Positions 16,585-25,782 of a DNA stretch of 64,000 bases are shown piece by piece. The stretch is from Flavobacterium pisciphilum (GTDB lineage: Bacteria; Bacteroidota; Bacteroidia; Flavobacteriales; Flavobacteriaceae), in contig NZ_JAJJMO010000001.1 of the NCBI RefSeq assembly GCF_020905345.1, forward strand, positions 4,960,001 through 5,024,000. Reading direction: 5' to 3'. The translations under genes were made by a program, and so were the position numbers. The number at the start of each line of letters is the position of its first letter. Position 1 is the stretch's first letter. The notes beneath the pieces were generated by a model, which saw nothing but the letters and a program-made list of their open reading frames with translations, was not told where the DNA came from and did no database searches.

Positions 16585-17463
16585 TTAATCTTCTAGAACT
16601 CCAAATTTACCATTATTGTAATCATTTACTGCCTGAATTAATTCTTCCTGCGTGTTCATTACAAAAGGACCATGAGTAGCAATTGGTTCGTTAATTGGCT
16701 CACCACTTAAAATCAAGACAATACTATCTTCTACAGCTTCGATATTAAAATCTTCTCCTTCATTTTTAAATAAAACTAAGTGATTTGTTGGTACGTTTGT
16801 ACTATCATTTACGATAATACTCCCTTCTATGACCAATAAAGCCGTATTGTAAGTAGCTGGGAAATTAAAAGCCGCTTTTCCGCCTTTAACTAATCTTGCA
16901 TTAAGCAAATGCAAAGGGGTAAAGGTCGATGCTGTGCCTTTTACATCTTGATACTGTCCTGCAATGACTTCGATATGACCACCATTTTCAGGAAGTTCAT
17001 ATTTGCTAATTTCAGCATTGGTAATTCCTTGGTATTTTGGTTGTGACATTTTATCTTTTGCAGGTAAATTTACCCAGAGTTGTACCATTTGAAAATCACC
17101 TCCAGTTTTACTGAAGTTTTCTTCGTGGTATTCTTTATGTAAAACCCCTGAGGCAGCTGTCATCCATTGTACATCTCCTTCACCAATTATACCGCCACCG
17201 CCACTACTATCATGATGTGCTACTTTTCCTTTGTAGGCAATAGTAACAGTTTCGAAACCACGATGTGGGTGTACGCCAACTCCTTTTGGAGTATTTGTAG
17301 GTGGAAAATAAAATTTTGAATTATAATCGAGCATAATAAACGGACTCGTGCGTTTCATGCTTAGTTGTGGTACACTCGGAATAAAATTATGTACTCTAAA
17401 TCCATCACCAACAAAATGGGGTTGATTTGGAGCTACTACGATTTCTATATTTTTAGTTTTCAT
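16585..17463 (-). CDS. pirin-family bicupin protein, first of a pair
   Basis: A 292-residue double cupin with the canonical pirin signature: H-P-H-R-G-F-E-T-V-T near residues 66-75, H-H-D-S-S-G-G-G, G-D-V-Q-W-M-T-A, and V-L-H-K-E-Y-H-E-E. Metal-ligand His and Glu are all present. It is the first gene of the leftward operon pirin-pirin-OsmC-GNAT. A -7 box match (TAACTTTG on the minus strand, 17487-17494) lies 23 bases before the start, but no good -33 element is visible. The company of an OsmC protein suggests a response to oxidants or aromatic compounds, which is inference. Confidence 0.92.
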   Translation of the reverse strand: MKTKNIEIVVAPNQPHFVGDGFRVHNFIPSVPQLSMKRTSPFIMLDYNSKFYFPPTNTPKGVGVHPHRGFETVTIAYKGKVAHHDSSGGGGIIGEGDVQWMTAASGVLHKEYHEENFSKTGGDFQMVQLWVNLPAKDKMSQPKYQGITNAEISKYELPENGGHIEVIAGQYQDVKGTASTFTPLHLLNARLVKGGKAAFNFPATYNTALLVIEGSIIVNDSTNVPTNHLVLFKNEGEDFNIEAVEDSIVLILSGEPINEPIATHGPFVMNTQEELIQAVNDYNNGKFGVLED

Positions 17464-18083
17464 AATGGTTTGCTTTAATTGTTTGACAAAGTTACTCTCA
17501 TTATGAAAAATGTAACTTAATGTAGATTAAGAACAGAGTTACTATAAAAGTAATGATTAATATTTAATTATTAAAAAGGTATTTTTAATTGGATTTGATG
17601 GGTTTGATTCAAGTAATGTTGATGTTTTTTATTACTGATTATTTAAAACTTGGCAATAAAAGTCTGAGAACTTGTGAAGACAAGTTCTTTATATTATATC
17701 TTAAATTCTAGTTTTTTGATAATTATCTTAGACTTTTGATAGCTTTTTTAGGACTCATTTTTTGAGCACAAAGTTATGCAGCATTTCGTATCAACAAAGG
17801 AAACTAGGAATACTTCAGTAAGCAGAAATAATTTTTTTGTTGTGGATATGGATTGAAATTGGCTTAATTGTTTCCTTTATAACTTTCACGGTTAGGATAT
17901 GCCGAAGGGTTATCTTTTAAATATTTTAAAAAAAAATTTCCATATCTATTGCTTTATTATATTTTGGTTCATATGATTTTTCTTTAATATTAAAATATCG
18001 CGTATGCAGTTTTTATCATGGAATACACAGCAATTGCGAACGCTTTGTGCATCGGGTGTCGAAATAGATATATAATAAATGAC
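17464..18083. other. AT-rich intergenic stretch holding a gene remnant
   Basis: Apart from the -7 box match of the pirin operon at 17487-17494 and the remnant at 17864-18014, no gene or strong hairpin is seen. The 60 bases from 18001 are richer in G and C than the surroundings, which fits decayed coding sequence. Confidence 0.45.
17864..18014 (-). pseudogene. frameshifted C-terminal remnant of an unknown gene
   Basis: Read leftward, one frame gives R-Y-F-N-I-K-E-K-S-Y-E-P-K-Y-N-K-A-I-D-M-E-I-F-F and then stops. Shifting frame at the run of nine A on the plus strand (17928-17936) continues as K-Y-L-K-D-N-P-S-A-Y-P-N-R-E-S-Y-K-G-N-N and a stop at 17864-17866. Both halves have coding-like composition, unlike nearby AT-rich spacer. 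There is no start codon upstream: the frame is closed at 18015-18017. I do not recognise the family. It lies just downstream of the unknown gene at 18084. Confidence 0.45.
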
Positions 18084-18686
18084 CTATGCAATAACAATCC
18101 CATTAGGTATTACTGGCTCAGCATTCAAGTAGTAAGAAGAATACTGATCCCACCATTCAAAATTAGGAATTAGATTTAATTCGCTAATTTTATATTGTTC
18201 ATAAAACTTCCTAGCATCATTTGAAACAATTATAGATGTTAATTCACCGGAATGATAATAATGAAATTTAAATTCATAACCATTTGTTTGATCTTCATAA
18301 TATTTATATGTTTTATTATAAATAGGTAAATTAGTTTGTAAATCTAAAGTTTGATTCATTATGCCAACATCGTTCGTTTTACGTACAGCTAAACCTTTAC
18401 TTTTTATGATACCATTAAGATATTTAAAACTATGATATTTAATGTAGTTAGAATCAGTGTCTTCTATTTCAATAATCGAAATAGTTCCCATATTTAAGGC
18501 TAATAAATCTTGATGTGAGGATCCAAATTCAATATAATTTAAAGTATTAAATAGCATATTCCTGTCATAAAACTCCTCCTTTCTAAGTCTATTATTTTCT
18601 TTAAATATTTTAATAAAAATATCACTTGATGCAACTTGTTGTGCAGTAAGTGTTTTTCCGTATAGGTTGGTATATGTTATTTCCAT
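18084..18686 (-). CDS. hypothetical protein of the accessory island
   Basis: A 200-residue cytoplasmic-looking protein (no signal peptide, no membrane segment), rich in Tyr, Asn and Ile, with no motif I can name. A Trp-Trp pair (F-E-W-W-D-Q-Y) lies near residue 179. Its ATG overlaps the end of the 34-codon ORF upstream, which suggests translational coupling. It lies downstream of one of the two secreted paralogues with variable C-termini. Size and position would fit a cognate protective or accessory protein, but nothing in the sequence proves that. Confidence 0.6.
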   Translation of the reverse strand: MEITYTNLYGKTLTAQQVASSDIFIKIFKENNRLRKEEFYDRNMLFNTLNYIEFGSSHQDLLALNMGTISIIEIEDTDSNYIKYHSFKYLNGIIKSKGLAVRKTNDVGIMNQTLDLQTNLPIYNKTYKYYEDQTNGYEFKFHYYHSGELTSIIVSNDARKFYEQYKISELNLIPNFEWWDQYSSYYLNAEPVIPNGIVIA

Positions 18687-18781
18687 TTATTTATGTAGAT
18701 TAAAATGACCTTGTTGTTATTTTTAGATAAAGATGTTAATGCTTCACTTAATTTAATAATATTGTGATGCCAATCTTTCAT
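18677..18781 (-). CDS. possible 34-residue small protein
   Basis: An ATG-started frame of 34 codons beginning M-K-D-W-H-H-N-I-I-K-L-S-E and ending I-N-K-W-K. It starts 27 bases after the stop of the paralogue at 18809 and overlaps the start of the gene at 18084 by ten bases in another frame. Such spacing is what a real coupled small gene would show, but an AT-rich spacer can hold a frame this short by chance. Confidence 0.35.
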   Translation of the reverse strand: MKDWHHNIIKLSEALTSLSKNNNKVILIYINKWK

Positions 18782-18808
18782 AATCGTATTTGTTTATATT
18801 GTTATATA

Positions 18809-20005
18809 TTATTTTATGATTTTTAAATAGTTGCCAGATAGAGTATTAAAGAAATAGAATCTGTTTTTGAAATTTGTTTCATTTACAGAATCATCATCTA
18901 ATGTACCTAAACCCTTACTAGAGTTTTGATTTTTTGGAATCACAAAAAATATCGTTTCTATGAAATAATCACTATTTAGTACTTCTAATTTTCTAGATTT
19001 TTCTTCTCCGAAATACATTTTTGACTCTTTCTCAGAACTTTTAAAGAATATTTTTTCAGGAATTTTAAGCTTACCGAAATCATAATTATCAATACTGTTT
19101 TGATAAATATTATTTTTAATATTATGATCATATAGTTCTTTAAATGATTTTTTATTAAACTTTGAATTAGCATAATATTCAATAACTCTGTTTGATAAAG
19201 TAGCAACTACAAAATTAAATTTTCTCAATTCTTGAATTTCTTTGCAATTAAATCTATTGAATTTGGTTTTGTCTATCTTATTGAAAAAACACACATTATA
19301 GTTATTAAGACCAGGATAATTTTGGTTTTCACTTTGTTGAATGTCATTTTCTAAATATTGATATTTAGAAAGCCTAGTGTCATTAAATTGATAAGCATTT
19401 AAGGTATATCTTTCTTCAGTTCCAGATTTGTATTTAGTGTATTCGAGGGATAATTTGTTTAGTAATCTTTTAATAGTGTCATTAGAAAAAAAGTCTTTAT
19501 AACTATACTTTGTAATAATAGCTACGTGAAATAAATCTTCATTGTAGAGATATCTAAAATTTTTATTTTCTATTGAATTACCTTTTGAAATTTTGTTTTG
19601 TAGTATTTTTAAATAATTATCCTGCTCAGAATAATCCTTTTTAAATTCTGTTAATTTGGGTTTCTCAAAGCTATAGGAAACATAGTGAGGATCATAAAGG
19701 CGTAACTTTAACTCCTTCGGCAATCCCGCAACATTTTGATATCCTTTTTCATTATATTTTTTATGATAACTCATAACAGTATTATAACCACTTGGAATTT
19801 CATTAAAGTAGTAATAGTTGTTTTTTTGATCATATTTAGCTGTAATTGCAGGAATCTCAAAGCCTTCAAGAGTTACTTTAGCATCATCAATATTTTTACC
19901 AGTTTCTGCATCTTCCAAGTATATTTTTATTTGTGGAGTTGCCTTTTCTTGAGCTAAGCTGTAAAATGATAATAGTGAAAAGAAAAATAGTAATACGTGT
20001 TTCAT
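18809..20005 (-). CDS. secreted protein with conserved N-terminus and variable C-terminus, paralogue 1
   Basis: A 398-residue protein when started at the ATG at 20005, which opens a signal peptide (M-K-H-V-L-L-F-F-F-S-L-L ... S-L-A-Q). The next 80 residues look like a carboxypeptidase-regulatory-like (transthyretin-type) beta domain: I-K-I-Y-L-E-D-A-E-T-G-K-N-I-D-D-A-K-V-T-L-E-G. This part is nearly identical to the neighbour at 20235. From about residue 105 onward the two have nothing in common. The C-terminal part is Lys/Asn/Tyr-rich with no recognised motif and no T9SS domain. It is expected in the periplasm or outer membrane. The tail could be a receptor, enzyme or toxin-like domain; none is shown. 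Confidence 0.62.
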   Translation of the reverse strand: MKHVLLFFFSLLSFYSLAQEKATPQIKIYLEDAETGKNIDDAKVTLEGFEIPAITAKYDQKNNYYYFNEIPSGYNTVMSYHKKYNEKGYQNVAGLPKELKLRLYDPHYVSYSFEKPKLTEFKKDYSEQDNYLKILQNKISKGNSIENKNFRYLYNEDLFHVAIITKYSYKDFFSNDTIKRLLNKLSLEYTKYKSGTEERYTLNAYQFNDTRLSKYQYLENDIQQSENQNYPGLNNYNVCFFNKIDKTKFNRFNCKEIQELRKFNFVVATLSNRVIEYYANSKFNKKSFKELYDHNIKNNIYQNSIDNYDFGKLKIPEKIFFKSSEKESKMYFGEEKSRKLEVLNSDYFIETIFFVIPKNQNSSKGLGTLDDDSVNETNFKNRFYFFNTLSGNYLKIIK

Positions 20006-20152
20006 AAAGTAATGTGTTTTACTCAAATTTTAATTAAAAGACTTTCTCTTCAAAATAATATTCATTTGTTATAAGCAGGTTGAATTATTGAAACAATAAG
20101 TCAGATGATGCTAATTTAGTAACTTTAGATACTATCTATGTGAATTATATGT
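19704..20152 (-). repeat. direct repeat, copy A: promoter region plus 5' coding part
   Basis: It matches 21298-21746 at a constant offset of 1594 bases with no gaps. The 147 bases before the start codon differ from copy B at only two positions (AAGCAGG against AATTAGG). The first part of the coding sequence is nearly as similar, and similarity fades after about 300 coding bases. Confidence 0.88.
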
Positions 20153-20234
20153 GCCAATATGATCTAATGAGTTTAAAGTTTGTATTTCTAGGATAATTAA
20201 TATTGTTGATCTAAAATAAAGTTATTTATTGTAA

Positions 20235-21599
<1,365 letters not shown>

Positions 21600-21840
21600 A
21601 AAGTAATGTGTTTTACTCAAATTTTAATTAAAAGACTTTCTCTTCAAAATAATATTCATTTGTTATAATTAGGTTGAATTATTGAAACAATAAGTCAGAT
21701 GATGCTAATTTAGTAACTTTAGATACTATCTATGTGAATTATATGTAGTTACTTTTTAGATGAATTTAATAAATATTTTTGGTTTTTAATACATAGAAAA
21801 CCTGTTAGATCTAATCTTGGAAATAACTATAACTTTAAAC

Positions 21841-21882
21841 AAAAAGGGCGTTTATACGATTTTGTATAAACGCCCTTTTTTA
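21841..21882 (-). terminator. bidirectional terminator downstream of the metal-efflux operon
   Basis: A near-perfect stem AAAAAGGGCGTTTATAC / GTATAAACGCCCTTTTT with a GATTTT loop. It ends leftward in five T, 15 bases after the P-type ATPase stop; rightward it ends in six T. Confidence 0.9.
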
Positions 21883-21896
21883 ATAGTGTGAAATGT

Positions 21897-23912
21897 TTAA
21901 AATTTCATTCTTTGAATTCGCACTGCATTTAATATAGCAAGTAGAGCAACTCCAACATCAGCAAAAACAGCTTCCCACATAGTGGCTAGACCTCCCGCAC
22001 CAAGTACAAGTACAATAGCCTTTACAACAAATGCTAGAGAGATATTCTGCCAAACGATTTGTTTTGTTTTTTTACCAATGTTTATAGCAGTAAAAATTTT
22101 TGTAGGCTGATCGTTTTGGATAACAATGTCGGCAGTTTCAATTGTCGCATCGCTTCCTAATCCACCCATTGCAATTCCTGCATGAGCAAGAGCTACAACT
22201 GGTGCGTCATTTACACCATCACCAACAAAAGCTATTTTTAAGTTTTTATCTTTTAAAGCAATAACTTTTTCGACTTTGTTCTCTGGTAATAAATCTCCGT
22301 AAGCTTCATCAATATTTAGCTCGTTTGCTACAGCATTAACTACGGCGGTTTTGTCACCTGAAAGCATTACTGTTTTTACGTTTATCTTATGTAGGCTCTG
22401 AATTGCTTGTTTGGCGTCTTCTTTAATTTCGTCGGCAATTAAAAAATAACCTGCATATTTCTGATTAACCGCAATTACAATTATAGTAAATGGCGTTTTA
22501 TCAATTTCGCTGTCATAACTAATATTGAATTTCTTCAGTAGTTTGACATTACCAGCTAAGATTTCGTTTCCGTCAACTTTTCCTTTTAAGCCATGACCAG
22601 CAATTTCTTCGACATCACTAACCGTACTATTTTTCTCTGAACCTTTGGCATATTCAATTATGGCAGTCCCTACAGGATGTGTTGATTTGGTTTCGAGTGC
22701 AGCTGTATATTTTACTAAATCGGCTTCTGAAATACCTATTGCAACTACTTTTTGAACATTAAAAACCCCTTTAGTCAATGTTCCTGTTTTATCCATTACA
22801 ACAACTTCTATAGCTGCCATAATATCTAAGAAACTAGAACCTTTAAATAGAATTCCGTTTTTACTAGCGGCTCCGATTCCTCCAAAATAGCCTAGCGGAA
22901 TAGATATAACTAAGGCACAAGGACAAGAAATAACTAAGAATACTAATGCTCTGTACAGCCAATCTCTAAAGATATAATCATCTACAAAGAAGTAGGGCAA
23001 CAGACAAATTACAATAGCCGAATACACTACAAATGGAGTATAGATTTTGGCAAATTTTCTAATGAACAATTCAGTAGGAGCTTTTTTTGCAGTTGCATCC
23101 TGAACCATTTCCAGAATCTTAGATAATTTACTATCTGTGTATAGAGCTGTAACTCGTACTTCGGCAACAGAGTTGAGGTTTATCATCCCTGCCAAAACAC
23201 TTTCGCCTTTGCTTTTAGTGTCTGGTTTGCTCTCACCTGTTAAAGCAGCTGTATTAAATGAAGCTGTGTCAGAAAGTAGTTCTCCATCCAAACCTAGCTT
23301 TTCACCAGGTTTAAGCTGTATAATAGCTCCAATTTGTACACTTTTAGCCTTGATGGTTTTGGCTTGTTTGTTTTCTAAGATAGTAACTTCATCAGGACGC
23401 TGGTCTAGTAATGTTTTAATATTTGCTTTGGCTCTAGTAACTGCCAATGTTTGGAAAGTTTCTCCAATAGCATAAAATAGCATTACTGCAACTCCTTCTG
23501 GGTATTCACCAATGATAAAAGCTCCAATTGTAGCAATACTCATAAGTAAGAATTCTGAAAAGAAAGATCCTTTTCGGGCACTTCCTAAGGCTTCTTTAAG
23601 CACAGGAAAGCCAACGGGTAGATAAGCAATTACATACCATACTATTCGTATCCAACCAGTAAACCAGGTTTGTGGTAAATAATTATCAAAAATGATAGCG
23701 ATAATCAATAAAACAAAACTAACTATGGGAGGAGTAAACATTTGCAAAACGGTTTGGTCTCCACCAGAATGATCGTGTCCGTCGTCGTCGCTGTGAGTTT
23801 CTGGTTCATCATGTGAACAACAGCCTGAGTGTGCTTGTTCTAAATGAGGCTTAGTAGATGTTTTACAATCTACTTGCTCATTGTTTTCGTCGGGTTTATG
23901 TTGATGTTTCAT
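21897..23912 (-). CDS. heavy-metal P1B-type ATPase (Zn/Cd/Pb type)
   Basis: ATP-driven export of soft divalent metals across the inner membrane. It has 671 residues from the ATG at 23912, which overlaps the stop of the upstream methyltransferase as ATGA; the longer frame adds eight residues inside that gene and is rejected. Core motifs are present: T-G-E-S, C-P-C-A-L in the transport helix, D-K-T-G-T-L-T with the phosphorylated Asp, H-P-V-G, G-D-G-V-N-D-A-P, and D-V-G in the last helix pair, the pattern of the ZntA/CadA group. The usual N-terminal G-x-T-C-x-x-C domain is absent; residues 1-52 are instead rich in His, Asp and Cys (C-C-S-H-D, D-G-H-D-H-S). Last gene of the metal operon. Confidence 0.93.
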   Translation of the reverse strand: MKHQHKPDENNEQVDCKTSTKPHLEQAHSGCCSHDEPETHSDDDGHDHSGGDQTVLQMFTPPIVSFVLLIIAIIFDNYLPQTWFTGWIRIVWYVIAYLPVGFPVLKEALGSARKGSFFSEFLLMSIATIGAFIIGEYPEGVAVMLFYAIGETFQTLAVTRAKANIKTLLDQRPDEVTILENKQAKTIKAKSVQIGAIIQLKPGEKLGLDGELLSDTASFNTAALTGESKPDTKSKGESVLAGMINLNSVAEVRVTALYTDSKLSKILEMVQDATAKKAPTELFIRKFAKIYTPFVVYSAIVICLLPYFFVDDYIFRDWLYRALVFLVISCPCALVISIPLGYFGGIGAASKNGILFKGSSFLDIMAAIEVVVMDKTGTLTKGVFNVQKVVAIGISEADLVKYTAALETKSTHPVGTAIIEYAKGSEKNSTVSDVEEIAGHGLKGKVDGNEILAGNVKLLKKFNISYDSEIDKTPFTIIVIAVNQKYAGYFLIADEIKEDAKQAIQSLHKINVKTVMLSGDKTAVVNAVANELNIDEAYGDLLPENKVEKVIALKDKNLKIAFVGDGVNDAPVVALAHAGIAMGGLGSDATIETADIVIQNDQPTKIFTAINIGKKTKQIVWQNISLAFVVKAIVLVLGAGGLATMWEAVFADVGVALLAILNAVRIQRMKF

Positions 23913-24526
23913 ATTTGTTTTTTTCTGAATCCACAAAATTGAAAATTTTGTATTGTTTTAAACGGTGTAATATGATTTTCTGTAAAACATTTTAATGCTT
24001 CAAAATTATTCTGAAAAGTATTTTTCATATTGTTTTCAGAATATTGTTTGATGTTTAATCCGCTACATTTGAATGGTCCATTTTCTGAAAAAGTGCCTAG
24101 TAAAAAATGACCATTAGGATTTATTATATTTTCTGTAATGGAAATGTATTTATCAATATTTTCGTAATCAGTTAAAAAATGAAAAACGGCCCTGTCATAC
24201 CAAAAATCAAATTTTACATCTGTGGTAAATTCGGTTATATCTGAAATAATCCAGTGTACTAAATTGGCTCTTTCGCCTAGGCGGCTTTTTGTTTTTTCTA
24301 ATGCCGTCTCTGAAATGTCTAATACCCAAATATTTAAATAGCCTTTGTCAAGCAATGCATCAACCAGATTACTATCACCACCACCAATATCAATGATATT
24401 GGCAGTTTTTGATAGTTGTAAGTTTTCTATATAATCGATTGCTGTTTTTGGGTATTCCTGTGTCCAGCTAACTTCATTTGGCGTTTTTGTTGTGAATACA
24501 TCTTCCCAATGTTTTTTGTTATTCAT
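23909..24526 (-). CDS. class I SAM-dependent methyltransferase (TehB/thiopurine-type)
   Basis: A 205-residue cytoplasmic methyltransferase. The SAM site is I-I-D-I-G-G-G-D-S near residues 44-52, the acidic residue after the second strand is in W-V-L-D-I-S, and F-D-F-W-Y-D-R-A-V-F-H-F near 105-116 is the D-R-x-x-x-H-F signature of this group. The N-terminus H-W-E-D-V-F-T-T-K-T also fits. Members methylate tellurite, selenite or thiols. Its place between the efflux adaptor and the P-type ATPase, with a four-base overlap to the latter, suggests a role in metal or metalloid resistance. Confidence 0.85.
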   Translation of the reverse strand: MNNKKHWEDVFTTKTPNEVSWTQEYPKTAIDYIENLQLSKTANIIDIGGGDSNLVDALLDKGYLNIWVLDISETALEKTKSRLGERANLVHWIISDITEFTTDVKFDFWYDRAVFHFLTDYENIDKYISITENIINPNGHFLLGTFSENGPFKCSGLNIKQYSENNMKNTFQNNFEALKCFTENHITPFKTIQNFQFCGFRKKQI

Positions 24527-24541
24527 AACTTAAAGATTTTT

Positions 24542-25771
24542 TTAATGGGAGTGCTCTCCACCACCTTTTTGGGCAGCTAATATGTAAAAAGCACCTTGTG
24601 TAACGATTTGACTATTTTCTGGGATTGAAGTTACAAATTTTATTTCGGTATATCCCATATCTGTTGTACCAGGTATAACTTCGATTGCTTTAAAGTGTAT
24701 TTCTCCTTTACCTTCCTCATGTGCTCCTTCAATTTCATTTTCATGGTCGTGTTTTGTATCTTTTTTAGGATGAGAATTCTCTTTTATGTAGATGAAAAAT
24801 TTATCTCCATTTTTTACAATAGCCCCTTTTGGTAAGGCAGGAACAGTTGCGTTGTTTAAATTAATATTGGCAGAAACATACATTCCAGAGATTAAATCTT
24901 TGGCATCATCTGGATTTATTTTAGCATGAACTGCTACTGTTTTACTTTCGTTAGAGAACGATTTATTGATACCAAATATTTTTCCTTTGATCGATTTATT
25001 AGATTGATTGGTAAGTATAAAATCGACTTCCTGACCAATCGAGATAGAACCTAAATCTTTTTCATATACATTTAAATCTAAATGCATTTGGCTATTATCA
25101 AAAACTTCAAATAGTGGAATTCCAGTTTCTGCAAATGCTCCTTTGGCAATGCTTATTTCCCCTACATAACCACTTATTGGGGATATAATTGGAATTAGGG
25201 CACTGTTGCTAGATGGATTGACATTTAACGCTTCCAATTTGTTTTTTGCAGCCTGTGCTCTGGCTCTTTCTACGGCCAGTTTCGCTTTTACTTCTTGAAA
25301 AGTTTTTCGAGGGTTTACATTCTCATCAGCCAATGTTTTCTGACGATTGTATTCCAATTGTAAATATTCAATATTAGCTGTAGCTGATTTATAATCTTCT
25401 AGCATTCCTACCACTTCTAGATTTTGAATGGTTGCTAGAACTTTTCCTTTATTTACAAAAGTACCTTCCAGAACAAAGATATCTTTGACTGTACCACCAA
25501 GTAACGTCGCTATTTTAGCTGAGTTTTGTGGAGGAACAGTCGTGTATCCATTGGCTTTAATAATTGTCTTTAGGTTGCGGTTTTCAACTTTTCCGAATTG
25601 AATTCCAACCGTTTTAAATTGTGCTTCAGTTAATGCAACTTCATTTTCTGGTTTTTCTTCTTCCGGTGTTTCTTCAGCTTTCTTTTCGTTGCATGATGTT
25701 AAGATCAGCATTAAAAAAGCGATTGGAAGTAGAGTAGAAGTACGGCTTATTATGTTCTTTATATTTTTCAT
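24542..25771 (-). CDS. czcB: RND efflux periplasmic adaptor (CzcB type)
   Basis: A membrane-fusion protein joining the inner-membrane RND pump to the outer-membrane channel. It has 409 residues. The lipoprotein signal ends L-I-L-T-S-C-N-E with the lipid-bearing Cys at about residue 27. Then come a beta-barrel/lipoyl half (G-T-V-K-D-I-F-V-L-E-G), a coiled-coil hairpin of about 60 residues rich in Ala, Lys and Glu, the second lipoyl half (I-S-P-I-S-G-Y-V-G-E-I) and a C-terminal part with a His-rich insert (K-H-D-H-E-N-E ... H-E-E). It starts 11 bases after the pump gene. Substrate most likely Zn, Co or Cd. Confidence 0.92.
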   Translation of the reverse strand: MKNIKNIISRTSTLLPIAFLMLILTSCNEKKAEETPEEEKPENEVALTEAQFKTVGIQFGKVENRNLKTIIKANGYTTVPPQNSAKIATLLGGTVKDIFVLEGTFVNKGKVLATIQNLEVVGMLEDYKSATANIEYLQLEYNRQKTLADENVNPRKTFQEVKAKLAVERARAQAAKNKLEALNVNPSSNSALIPIISPISGYVGEISIAKGAFAETGIPLFEVFDNSQMHLDLNVYEKDLGSISIGQEVDFILTNQSNKSIKGKIFGINKSFSNESKTVAVHAKINPDDAKDLISGMYVSANINLNNATVPALPKGAIVKNGDKFFIYIKENSHPKKDTKHDHENEIEGAHEEGKGEIHFKAIEVIPGTTDMGYTEIKFVTSIPENSQIVTQGAFYILAAQKGGGEHSH

Positions 25772-25782
25772 TGTAATGAGTA

